Positions 44,168 to 55,256 of a stretch of DNA of 64,000 nucleotides are shown piece after piece (position 1 is the stretch's first letter; every line of letters starts with the position of its first letter). Source of the stretch: Mesorhizobium_K sp040049215 (GTDB lineage: Bacteria; Pseudomonadota; Alphaproteobacteria; Rhizobiales; Rhizobiaceae); assembly GCF_040049215.1 (NCBI RefSeq), contig NZ_JBDZDN010000002.1:682001-746000 (forward strand). Direction: 5' to 3'. A model generated the notes under the pieces. It ran no database searches. It had not been told where the DNA came from and saw only the letters and a program-made list of their open reading frames with translations. Position numbers and translations under genes: made by a program.

Positions 44168-44581
44168 CACTCGTTACAGCCGTTTCCGCCTGGCCCCATT
44201 TGCTCATCTTGTCCGCGCCTCCGCAGCGCGGCCCCTGCCGCAAAACCTGTTCCGCTCCGGACCATGCGCCAGCATATCGCGCGGCCCGATGGCCGCCCGT
44301 TTCGCGCTCGATCTACCCGTAACCGGAACAAGGACTTGATTATGCGAATGGGATATCATGGGGCACTATGGGCGTCAACGGGAACAGCTTATACACACCC
44401 CCGAAAAGCGTCTGCGAAGACGGGCTTGCGGGCATCCACCGCTTTATCCTCCATTAAGCCTAACGAAGGGTTTAGGGGCGGAAGGAGTCGCCTACCAAGC
44501 GGCACTTAACAGCCGGCCTGACCTGTTCTATGACGCCTAAATCAGATGGGCGACCGGACTACAGGGCAAGGGTGGCAGCCA
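44168..44581. other. Divergent intergenic region between mraZ and the glycosyltransferase-like gene
   Basis: These 414 bp hold the long untranslated leader of the dcw transcript (about 175 nt if the promoter at 44350-44378 is used), the MraZ-type boxes, and presumably the promoter of the divergent gene at 44582. I see no further gene or RNA. An ATG at 44546 is in frame with the divergent gene but has no ribosome-binding site. Confidence 0.5.
44349..44383 (-). promoter_or_regulatory. dcw promoter overlaid by four MraZ-type boxes
   Basis: On the plus strand TGGGA (44349), TGGGG (44359), TGGGC (44369) and CGGGA (44379) recur with an exact 10-bp period. This equals 5-nt boxes with 5-nt spacers, as in the E. 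coli MraZ operator. On the minus strand (direction of mraZ) TTGACG (44378-44373) and TATCCC (44355-44350) are 17 bp apart. The boxes therefore cover the whole candidate promoter and fit repression by MraZ. Confidence 0.65.
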
Positions 44582-45727
44582 ATGAGATCGATGCTGCGCC
44601 TTCTCGGCAAGACTGCAAAAACGCAGCCTCGGCGCGTCGTCTTCAGTTGTCTATTCGGCTATTCGGAAGCCTTTTCGGATCAGCACTATGAAAAGGACGA
44701 CCGGACCGACTTCATCTGCTTCACGGACGACAGAAACTTGCGATCCGATAGGTGGACGCTTCGATATGTCGACTCGAGCCTCCTCGGGCCAGTTCGGACG
44801 GCCAAGATGATCAAGATCATGGCGCATAGCTTTTTAGGTGCGTATGAAGCCTCGATCTATCACGACAATACGCTACGGATGATAGCTCCGTACGAAGCAG
44901 TTTTCGCCGAGCTGGACCGATCAGCCAGCCCCATGGTTACCTTCAGGCACCTTTGGCGGTCATGTGTTTACGAAGAGGCCGAGATTGTGAAACGCCTGGG
45001 ATACGACGATGCGGCAACCATCGACGCCCAGATGAAGCACTATCGCTCAATCGGCCATCCCGAGAACGCGGGCCTTGTCGCCACCGGATTCCAGGCGCGC
45101 CGGCACAACGATCCCGAGCTGATTTCCGTGATGTTGCAATGGTTCCTTCAGGTTTGTCGGTACTCCTATCGCGATCAACTGTCGTTCAACGTGGTCGCGA
45201 GGCGGATGGGGTTCGAACCAACCTATTTTCCAGGGCCACCAACCGAGAAGCAACAAATATTCAGGATGGTCGACCTCGGCGGCAAGCGCCTGCCACGCGA
45301 TTTCCGCGATGACGTCTATCTCAAGCTTCACGAGGACGTTCGCCAGGCAGAAATCAGCCCCAGGGAGCACTATCTAAAATACGGCATGGCTGAGGGGCGA
45401 TCCTACAAGCCCGACGAAGTCCCGCCGGATTTTCACGATGACGTCTATCTCGAACTCCATGCCGACGTCCGTTGCTCGGGCATGGGAGCGAAGGAGCACT
45501 ATCTCACCTATGGCATGGCTGAGAGAAGAGCGTACAAACGCAGCTTCGCCGAACTCACCCCAGCCGAAAGACAAAGGATGCTTCCGCCAGATTTTCGCGA
45601 TGAGATCTATCTAGATATCAACAAGGACGTCCGGCGCGCGGGCATGGACGCGCAGGAACATTACCTCACATATGGCAGGAGCGAAGGGCGGCCCTACAAG
45701 TATCCATCCGACCGCACGCAAACCTGA
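44582..45727 (+). CDS. Glycosyltransferase-like protein (DUF616/TOD1-type) with three C-terminal repeats
   Basis: The first 230 residues resemble the DUF616 glycosyltransferase-like domain: FSCLFGYSEAF, DFICFTDD, RTAKMIKIMAHSFLGAYEASIYHDNTL (in part), HLWRSCVYEEAE and SYRDQLSFN. Three repeats of about 40 residues follow (about 237-276, 281-320, 333-374). Each reads roughly DFxDDVYLxLHxDVRxxGMxAxEHYLxYGxxEGRxYK, a module often appended to surface-polysaccharide glycosyltransferases. A polysaccharide role is inferred. Base composition is lower in GC than the dcw genes, suggesting acquisition. GGGTGGC before the ATG at 44582 sets the start. Confidence 0.7.
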   Translation: MRSMLRLLGKTAKTQPRRVVFSCLFGYSEAFSDQHYEKDDRTDFICFTDDRNLRSDRWTLRYVDSSLLGPVRTAKMIKIMAHSFLGAYEASIYHDNTLRMIAPYEAVFAELDRSASPMVTFRHLWRSCVYEEAEIVKRLGYDDAATIDAQMKHYRSIGHPENAGLVATGFQARRHNDPELISVMLQWFLQVCRYSYRDQLSFNVVARRMGFEPTYFPGPPTEKQQIFRMVDLGGKRLPRDFRDDVYLKLHEDVRQAEISPREHYLKYGMAEGRSYKPDEVPPDFHDDVYLELHADVRCSGMGAKEHYLTYGMAERRAYKRSFAELTPAERQRMLPPDFRDEIYLDINKDVRRAGMDAQEHYLTYGRSEGRPYKYPSDRTQT

Positions 45728-45797
45728 TCCCAGGCGCTTGCACCCATCGCCCGGCCAAGCTTGACGTTGTTCCAGCATTTAGCAGCAATATCTCACA

Positions 45798-46907
45798 ATG
45801 ACCGACACACCATCATTCCGCGCGGCCAAGCTTCCTCACCTGCGCCGGCGCAAGCTGAGGAAGGGCGATCCCGTGCCGCTGCCGCTGACCATGGCGGCGA
45901 TGTACAACCTTCCCGGCGCTCCAGCGGGCTTTGCGCAATATGGCCGCTTCGACAACCCGACCTGGGAAGGGGTGGAGGAGATGCTGTCGCATCTCGAAGA
46001 TGCTCCGGCTGTCGCGTTCCCATCAGGCATGGCGGCGATATCGGCGGTGTTCTTCAGCCTGCTCAAGACTGGAGACCGTATCCTGCTTCCGTCCGACGGC
46101 TACTACACGACGCGCATGCTCGCGGAGCGTTTCCTCAAACCGCTCGGCGTCTCGTTCGACCAGCGTCCCACTTCATCCTACCTCGACGGCGGCTTTGACG
46201 GCTATCGCCTCGTCTTCCTCGAGACGCCGGCCAATCCGAGCCTCGACATCTGCGACATCGCGGCGGTCTCGGCGGCGGCTCACGCAGCGGGCGCAATTGT
46301 GGTCGCAGACAACACGGTGATGACGCCCTACGGCCAGCGGCCGCTCGACCTCGGCGCGGACATCGTCGTCGCCGCCGACACCAAGGCGCCGAACGGCCAT
46401 TCGGACACGCTGTTCGGGCATGTCGCCAGCCGCGATGAGAAGGCAATCGCCGCGGTAATCGACTGGCGCTCGCTCTCCGGCGCCATTCCCGGCCCGTTCG
46501 AGGCGTGGCTGGTGCATCGCGGGCTGGAGACGCTGGAGGTTCGCTTCGACCGCATGTGCTCTTCGGCGGAGACGATCGCGCGGCGGCTGAAGAACCATCC
46601 CAAGGTGCAGGCATTGCGCTTCCCGGGCCTCGCGGACGACCCGTCGCACAATCTGGCGCGCGTCCAGATGGAGCGGTTCGGCTTCCTGATCGGCCTGACG
46701 CTGGAGTCGGAGATCTCGGCGGAGAGCTTCATCAACGGCTGCGCGCTGATTCAGCCGGCGACCTCCTTCGGCGGAGTGCACACCTCCGCCGAGCGTCGCG
46801 CCCGCTGGGGCGACGCCGTGGCGCCGGGCTTCGTCAGGCTGTCGGTCGGCTGCGAGCCGGTCGGGGAGCTTTGGGCGGCGGTGGCGGCGGCTCTCGACGA
46901 AGCTTGA
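45798..46907 (+). CDS. Cys/Met-metabolism PLP enzyme (cystathionine gamma-lyase-like)
   Basis: A 369-aa PLP enzyme. The cofactor lysine sits in ADTKAPNGHSD (about Lys195). YGRFDNPTWEGVE, FPSGMAAISAVF and ETPANPSLDICDI are family motifs, and RLSVGCEPVGELW ends the fold. Both gamma-lyase and beta-lyase activities occur in this family, so the exact reaction is open. It is followed after 2 bp by an Imm27-like gene. Confidence 0.85.
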   Translation: MTDTPSFRAAKLPHLRRRKLRKGDPVPLPLTMAAMYNLPGAPAGFAQYGRFDNPTWEGVEEMLSHLEDAPAVAFPSGMAAISAVFFSLLKTGDRILLPSDGYYTTRMLAERFLKPLGVSFDQRPTSSYLDGGFDGYRLVFLETPANPSLDICDIAAVSAAAHAAGAIVVADNTVMTPYGQRPLDLGADIVVAADTKAPNGHSDTLFGHVASRDEKAIAAVIDWRSLSGAIPGPFEAWLVHRGLETLEVRFDRMCSSAETIARRLKNHPKVQALRFPGLADDPSHNLARVQMERFGFLIGLTLESEISAESFINGCALIQPATSFGGVHTSAERRARWGDAVAPGFVRLSVGCEPVGELWAAVAAALDEA

Positions 46908-46909
46908 GA

Positions 46910-47194
46910 ATGAGTATGATCGAGCTAAAAGAGGTATGGGTTTGGCGAGAAAATCGGATGATCGCCGAAGGACATGCGAAACAGATTGATGAACTGCTGG
47001 CGGCAAACTTGACCGAGGTAGCCGCTAGCAGTTGGCACAAACTCTACCGGCACAAAGAGACCGGAAAACTTTGGGAATTGGACTACCCGCAAAGCGAGTT
47101 GCACGGAGGCGGTCCGCGTCGCCTGCGCGAACTACGCATTGCCGATGCGGATCAATGGATGCCGCCATCTGAGACACAGCGTCCGACGCGGTAG
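46910..47194 (+). CDS. Imm27 family immunity-like protein
   Basis: This 94-aa protein contains WHKLYRHKETGKLWELDYPQ followed by SELHGGGPRRL. This is the characteristic core of the Imm27 immunity family, associated with polymorphic toxin systems. No toxin, T6SS/CDI gene or other immunity gene is adjacent. It starts 2 bp after the cystathionine-lyase-like gene, so it may be translated from that mRNA. A second ATG two codons in is possible. It is convergent with rnpB, whose 3' end lies 7 bp away. Confidence 0.7.
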   Translation: MSMIELKEVWVWRENRMIAEGHAKQIDELLAANLTEVAASSWHKLYRHKETGKLWELDYPQSELHGGGPRRLRELRIADADQWMPPSETQRPTR

Positions 47195-47200
47195 AAAATT

Positions 47201-47596
47201 GCCAGCCGGCCTGTAAGCCGGGTTTTGTATGGCCCTCCGCACCTTGCGGCGCGGAGAACGTGGCGGCCATTCGTCTTGGGCCGATGTTGCCATCGGCCTC
47301 ATGCAACCTACCCGGACGGTGGGCCGGAAACAGCCCCGAGGGTTGCCCCTCAACCGCCCCTATTCGGTCTTGCTCCCGGTGGGGTTTGCCGTGCCGCTCC
47401 TGTTGCCAGTCGCGCGGTGGGCTCTTACCCCACCCTTTCACCCTTGCCACGGTGACCGTGGCGGTTTGCTTTCTGTGGCACTTTCCCTGGGGTCGCCCCC
47501 GCCGGCCGTTAGCCGGCACCGTGTCTCCATGGAGCCCGGACTTTCCTCACCCGCAGCCTTTCGGCTCCTGCTGGTGCGGCCGCCCGGCCGGCTGGC
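47201..47596 (-). ncRNA. rnpB: RNase P RNA (bacterial class A)
   Basis: On the minus strand, GCCAGCCGGCC at the 5' end pairs with GGCCGGCTGGC at the 3' end (helix P1). Conserved elements are present: GAGGAAAGTCCGGGCTCC, GGGAAAGTGCCACAGAAA and the terminal ACAAAACCCGGCTTACAG. The RNA is about 396 nt and is the ribozyme that matures tRNA 5' ends. A short T-run (AATTTT) follows the 3' end. Confidence 0.95.
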
Positions 47597-47648
47597 AGTG
47601 CGTATAAAGGCGTTCGCGGAAGCAAACGCAACAGGAAAGCGGAATGAA

Positions 47649-48371
47649 TCAGGCGCCGCTTTCGTATTCGCGATCCGGGGTCACCCAGCCGATCGACTCC
47701 AGGATGTGACGCTTCACCTTCTCGCAATAGTCGCGTGAGGTCGGATTCATGCGCTTGGCGGCATGACCCGCATTGTATTTGAGGATGGTGCCGCAGGTCG
47801 TGCCGTCGCCGAGCTTCCGTGCCTTGCCGAGATATTTCATGCCGAACTTGATGTTGGTCTCGGGATCGAAAAGCCCGGTGGCAGAGCCGTCATAACCCAT
47901 CAACTTGGCGGTCGCGGGCTTGATCTGCATGAGGCCGACCTCGCCCGCCCTACCCAGCGAATACGGTTTGTAGTTGCTTTCCACCGTGATGACGGCATGC
48001 GCGAGATCGATGGGGATGCCGTTCTGCATCGCGTATTTCTCGATGATCGGCTTGTAGCGGTCCTCGGGCTTGGCGGCGACCGTTACGACATCGTCCTTTT
48101 GCTTCGTCTCGGCAACGGGCGCGACGTCGTCCTTCTGCTTCCCGCCCGCCGCGACATCCTTCTTCTCCGCCCTTGCGGCGTGGAAGGCTTCCTCCCTCGT
48201 CAGGCCGCGTTTCGGCGAAGCCTCGTCCTTCCCTGCGGATCTTTCGATCCCGGAGAGTTCCGGCCTCGCCGAAACCATGGACACCTGCCGGGAACCCTCC
48301 TCCAGGGCATTTGCAGCAAACGTCGTGAGGCCGGCAGCAAGCGCTGCCGCTAAAATGGTCAATATTTTCAT
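47649..48371 (-). CDS. Lytic transglycosylase (SLT domain)
   Basis: A 240-aa exported wall hydrolase. Signal peptide to about residue 22 (AANA). A variable linker with the duplicated unit KQKDDV (78-83, 90-95) precedes the SLT domain (105-220). The catalytic Glu131 lies in ITVESNYKPYSLG, followed by GEVGLMQIKPATA and ILKYNAGH. It cleaves MurNAc-GlcNAc bonds forming anhydro-muropeptides. The AmpD-like amidase encoded next to it acts on such products. Confidence 0.9.
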   Translation of the reverse strand: MKILTILAAALAAGLTTFAANALEEGSRQVSMVSARPELSGIERSAGKDEASPKRGLTREEAFHAARAEKKDVAAGGKQKDDVAPVAETKQKDDVVTVAAKPEDRYKPIIEKYAMQNGIPIDLAHAVITVESNYKPYSLGRAGEVGLMQIKPATAKLMGYDGSATGLFDPETNIKFGMKYLGKARKLGDGTTCGTILKYNAGHAAKRMNPTSRDYCEKVKRHILESIGWVTPDREYESGA

Positions 48372-48579
48372 GCGGTCCTGTCGTTATCCGGCCGTGCGCA
48401 GAGGATACGCTCGGCTGCCCTCATTTAAGCCGGAACAGGGGGGACAAGTGTCCGGCGCTCTATGTGCACCGGGGTGCCTGCCAACCTTGGGGCAAAAATG
48501 GCGGGGCAAGTCACTTTGGGTTACAAATTGTTAACCGCGGCCAAAGCGCCGCAAGCGCGTCGAAGGCGCTAGGCGCGCG

Positions 48580-49332
48580 TTACCGGCAGGCTTCGAGCAG
48601 GCGCCTGAGCGTCACCACCGTCGAGCGGTCCGCCAGTCCGTCAACCCGCCGCGGGCGGAAATGCCGTTGAAAAGCAGCGACAACCACACCCGTCTGCTGA
48701 TCGAAGGCGCTGGTTATGTCGATGCCGTAGCCGTAGAGCGACAGCATGGATTGGAGTTCCTCGACCGCTGCCCCCGCGTCTCCTGGACCGATTACCGGCT
48801 TGCCGCCAACCCGCGCCGGCGCGACAAAATGACCGACGCCGGCCTCGGCGAGCGTGCGCCAGGGAAATTTCTCGCCTGGATCGACCTTGCGGCCCGGCGC
48901 CACGTCCGAATGGGCTAGAACCCTAGGCGGCGTAATGCGGTAACGGGCCACGATCCCCTTGCACAGGTCGATGACCGAAGCGATCTGCCGTCGGGGAAAG
49001 GCGCGATAGCCGAACTCGTGCCCGGGATTGACGATCTCGATGCCGACGGAATGCGCGTTGATGTCGGTGATCCCGCGCCAGAAACTCCTGCCGGCGTGCC
49101 AGGCGCGGTCGCTCTCGCGCACCATCTGCACGATGCGGCCGTCCTCATGGACGAGATAATGGGAGGAAACCTGGGAGTCCGGGGTGCAGAGCCAGGCCTC
49201 CGCCGCCTCGCCCGTCTTCATGCCGGTGTAGTGCAGGAGGACGATGTCGGGGCGGGAGACGCCGACGCGCGGACCAAAATTCGGCGAAACGCGCACCTCG
49301 GCTCCCGCATGATCCGGCGAGAAGCCGCTCAT
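48580..49332 (-). CDS. ampD: N-acetylmuramoyl-L-alanine amidase (AmpD-like) with PG-binding domain
   Basis: A 250-aa amidase_2 protein. Zinc ligands are visible as His34 (VLLHYTG), His in LAHSDVAPGRKVDPGEKFPW (about 141) and Asp about 151. The C-terminal about 75 residues form a PG-binding_1 domain (GPGDAGAAVEELQSMLSLYGYG). No signal peptide, so a cytosolic anhydro-muropeptide amidase is likely. It overlaps the DnaJ-like gene by 4 bp. Confidence 0.9.
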   Translation of the reverse strand: MSGFSPDHAGAEVRVSPNFGPRVGVSRPDIVLLHYTGMKTGEAAEAWLCTPDSQVSSHYLVHEDGRIVQMVRESDRAWHAGRSFWRGITDINAHSVGIEIVNPGHEFGYRAFPRRQIASVIDLCKGIVARYRITPPRVLAHSDVAPGRKVDPGEKFPWRTLAEAGVGHFVAPARVGGKPVIGPGDAGAAVEELQSMLSLYGYGIDITSAFDQQTGVVVAAFQRHFRPRRVDGLADRSTVVTLRRLLEACR

Positions 49333-50036
49333 ATCACCTTCAGCCCACGCTCGATCATCTCATAGGCGGCGTTGATCGCGGCGATGCGCGTGGTCGCGAT
49401 CTTGATGAATTCTTCCGGCAGGCCGCGGGCCAGCAGCTTGTCGGGGTGGTTGGCGGCGACGAGCTTGCGGTAGCGCCTCTTGACCTCGTCGAAGGGACTG
49501 TCGCGCTCAATGCCGAGGATCAGCCAGGGATCGGCGTCGCCGAGATTGGCGTGGCGCGCCAGAATGCTCTGGTAGTGGCTTTCCTCGATGCGGAAGATCT
49601 GGGCGACGCGATGCAGGAAGCGGCCTTCGCGCTCGTGCAGCAGCCCGTCCGCCTTGGCGATGTGGAACAGCCCGTCGAGAATGTCCTCCAGCATGGCGCA
49701 GTTGGCGTGGCCCGAACCGCACAGGCCCGCCATGCGCTCGGCATAGGCCTCGAAGCCGGCGACATCGGCCTTGGCGAGGTCGTAGAGCCGCGCGACATTG
49801 CGCCGTTCCGACGCGGGGACCTCGAATATCTGCTGGAAGGCGCGAACCTCGTCATGCGTGACGACGCCGTCGGCCTTGGCCATCTTGGCCGACAGAGCGA
49901 TCATCGCGACAGAGAAGGCGACGCGGCGGCGCAACTCCGGATTGCCGCCGAAAACGGTGCGCACAGCCTCGACGACGCTGCCCACGCCGGAGGTCGCCGC
50001 AGCGGTCACGCGCTTAAGAAGCTGCCATATCGACAT
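49329..50036 (-). CDS. DjlA-like co-chaperone (TerB-like plus DnaJ domain)
   Basis: A 235-aa protein with a TerB-like acidic helical domain (about 35-150; KMAKADGVVTHDEVRAF and HIAKADGLLHEREGRFL) and a C-terminal J domain (about 168-235) with the HPD motif in AANHPDKLLARG. The N-terminus is only weakly hydrophobic. J proteins stimulate Hsp70. It overlaps the amidase gene. Confidence 0.88.
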   Translation of the reverse strand: MSIWQLLKRVTAAATSGVGSVVEAVRTVFGGNPELRRRVAFSVAMIALSAKMAKADGVVTHDEVRAFQQIFEVPASERRNVARLYDLAKADVAGFEAYAERMAGLCGSGHANCAMLEDILDGLFHIAKADGLLHEREGRFLHRVAQIFRIEESHYQSILARHANLGDADPWLILGIERDSPFDEVKRRYRKLVAANHPDKLLARGLPEEFIKIATTRIAAINAAYEMIERGLKVI

Positions 50037-50160
50037 GCAGCTTCCTTAAGGCGAAAAGAACTGCTTGGCGAGAGAACCTCTTGCGGCAAAGCGCCCGCTG
50101 CCGGGGTCCGCGGCACAGGCAATTGGCACCACTGGCGCGCGTTTCATGACAAAGGGCAAG

Positions 50161-50184
50161 AAAAAAGCCGGTCGAAACCGGCTT
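50161..50184 (-). terminator. Intrinsic terminator on the minus strand
   Basis: Read on the minus strand, AAGCCGG and CCGGCTT pair around the loop TTTCGA and run into six T residues. It ends the short remnant frame at 50205 and separates it from the DjlA-like gene. Confidence 0.9.
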
Positions 50185-50204
50185 CCTTCGCTTGGTGAAG
50201 GCCC

Positions 50205-50321
50205 TTACTGAGCCGGGGCGGGCTGGGCCGGAGCAGGCTCCGCAGCCGGCGGCGTCGCCGGCTCCATCGGCGCGGGCTCGGTGGTCGTCGTGTCCGGCAC
50301 GCTCTGGGTCGTGTGCGTCAC
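50205..50321 (-). pseudogene. Truncated gene remnant: Pro/Ala/Thr-rich C-terminus with terminator
   Basis: The frame ending in a TAA at 50205 encodes a tail such as TQSVPDTTTTEPAPMEP followed by Ala/Pro-rich repeats. It looks like the C-terminus of a larger exported protein. It can only be extended to a GTG at 50321 (38 aa) with no ribosome-binding site, and an in-frame TAA lies 24 bp further upstream. A strong terminator follows. I read it as the 3' end of a gene whose front was lost. Confidence 0.5.
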
Positions 50322-50375
50322 AACATCTGACGGCTTTTAACACTTCGTCAGAACACAAAGGCAACCGGCTCAGCT

Positions 50376-50906
50376 TCAAAGACTGGCCGCCGCCCGCGCG
50401 GCCTGGTCGTACTGGCCCGACAGCGCCCGCATCAGCGCCGCGACATGGCTCATGTCGGCCTCGTCGAAGGCAAGCCCCTTCACGCTCGACGACAGCAGGC
50501 CCTCGCGGACCTCGCGGTAGCGCCGGCATGCGTCGGCGCCGGCCTTGGTGACCTTCACCGTCTTCTCCTTGCCGCGCCTGCCGGTGGAGATCAGTTTCAG
50601 GCCCTCCAGCTTCTTCAGCGCGTAGGCGACGATATGCGTGTCCTCGACGTTGAACATCATGCAGATGTCGGCCAGCGTCTTCTCGCGGCCGCGGTGATTG
50701 GCGGCGTGCAGCACCAGCACGTCGATCGCCGCGAGACCCGGCACACCCGACGCGCTCATGCAGCGCACAATCCAGCGCTGAAAGGCATTGTGGAGCACGG
50801 TCAGCGCGAATTCGACCTCGGACAGTGCCGGAACCTGTCCGTCGGCGAGATGCGCCGCCGACACCACCGGGCCAATGCGAGAAGCTGGTTTGGTCATCAA
50901 TATCAT
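50376..50906 (-). CDS. MarR-type winged-helix transcriptional regulator
   Basis: A 176-aa regulator with a wHTH core: LADICMMFNVEDTHIVAYALKK (recognition helix region, about 79-100) and the wing STGRRGKEKTVKVT. It is divergent from the 5-oxoprolinase gene over a 98-bp gap and probably controls it. An ATG at 50897 is an alternative start with a better-looking N-terminus (MTKPASR). A small palindrome, AACGTT (50924-50929), overlaps the -35 of the divergent promoter. Confidence 0.82.
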   Translation of the reverse strand: MILMTKPASRIGPVVSAAHLADGQVPALSEVEFALTVLHNAFQRWIVRCMSASGVPGLAAIDVLVLHAANHRGREKTLADICMMFNVEDTHIVAYALKKLEGLKLISTGRRGKEKTVKVTKAGADACRRYREVREGLLSSSVKGLAFDEADMSHVAALMRALSGQYDQAARAAASL

Positions 50907-50927
50907 CCGCGATTTATCGACAAAACG

Positions 50928-50957
50928 TTGACGTAGTGTGAGCGTTCTGGTTTATAC
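50928..50957 (+). promoter_or_regulatory. Candidate promoter of the 5-oxoprolinase gene
   Basis: TTGACG (50928-50933) and TTATAC (50952-50957) are 18 bp apart. The palindrome AACGTT overlaps the -35 and could be part of the MarR-type operator. Confidence 0.45.
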
Positions 50958-51004
50958 GGCGCTTCGCAGGAAAATCAAACGCGGTATTTCCGGGGAGAAC
51001 GCTG

Positions 51005-54718
<3,714 letters not shown>

Positions 54719-54721
54719 GAC

Positions 54722-55105
54722 CTACTCCAGGTCGGCCTGGATCCAGCGCGGCGAATGATGGATGTCGAGCGTCTGCAGCCGCCCCGGCCCGAGGTTGATG
54801 AACTTGTGTGGCAGGCCGGCAGGCCCAAGCACGACCTCGCCGGCCTCGGCATCGATCACCCGGTCGCCGACGAAGAAGCGTGCGCGTCCCTCCTGGATGA
54901 CGAAGACTTCGTCATAGGGATGGACGTGCAGCTTTGGTCCGACGCCTGGCTCGTCGTTGCCATAGGTCAGGACCGTGACCTTGGTGCCAAGAACCTCACC
55001 GTTGACCGACCCGCGATGCGGCCCGTCTCCCTCGAACAGCCGCGTCTTCGCCGGCGCGCGACTGTCCGGCGTGACTGTCGCGGGATCTAAATCATGTCGG
55101 GCCAT
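54722..55105 (-). CDS. Cupin-domain protein
   Basis: A 127-aa single-cupin protein with the metal-site motif PKLHVHPYDEVFVIQEGRARF (in part; His-x-His and Glu) and the second motif PAGLPHKFINLGPG. Function within the cupin superfamily is open. GGAGGAG just before the ATG at 55105 fixes the start. It is convergent with the 5-oxoprolinase gene. Confidence 0.88.
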   Translation of the reverse strand: MARHDLDPATVTPDSRAPAKTRLFEGDGPHRGSVNGEVLGTKVTVLTYGNDEPGVGPKLHVHPYDEVFVIQEGRARFFVGDRVIDAEAGEVVLGPAGLPHKFINLGPGRLQTLDIHHSPRWIQADLE

Positions 55106-55256
55106 TGAGTCTCCTCCATTTTCAAGTAGGAAGATGGCTGTTCGCGAAAACCCGGACAAGAGATTGGGCCGTCGCTGCTGACTTCCCCCTGTCATCCACC
55201 TGTCACGCCGTCGCGGTACCCGCTTGCGAAATGTGCAAGGGGGAGATTCGCCCGTC

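Noticed and set aside
47229..47738. Plus-strand frames over 47201-47596
   Set aside because: This DNA encodes RNase P RNA on the minus strand, and the frames have no coding character.
48520..48540. Palindromic GGTTA...TTAACC downstream of ampD
   Set aside because: Half-site spacing does not fit CtrA, and no gene start is next to it.
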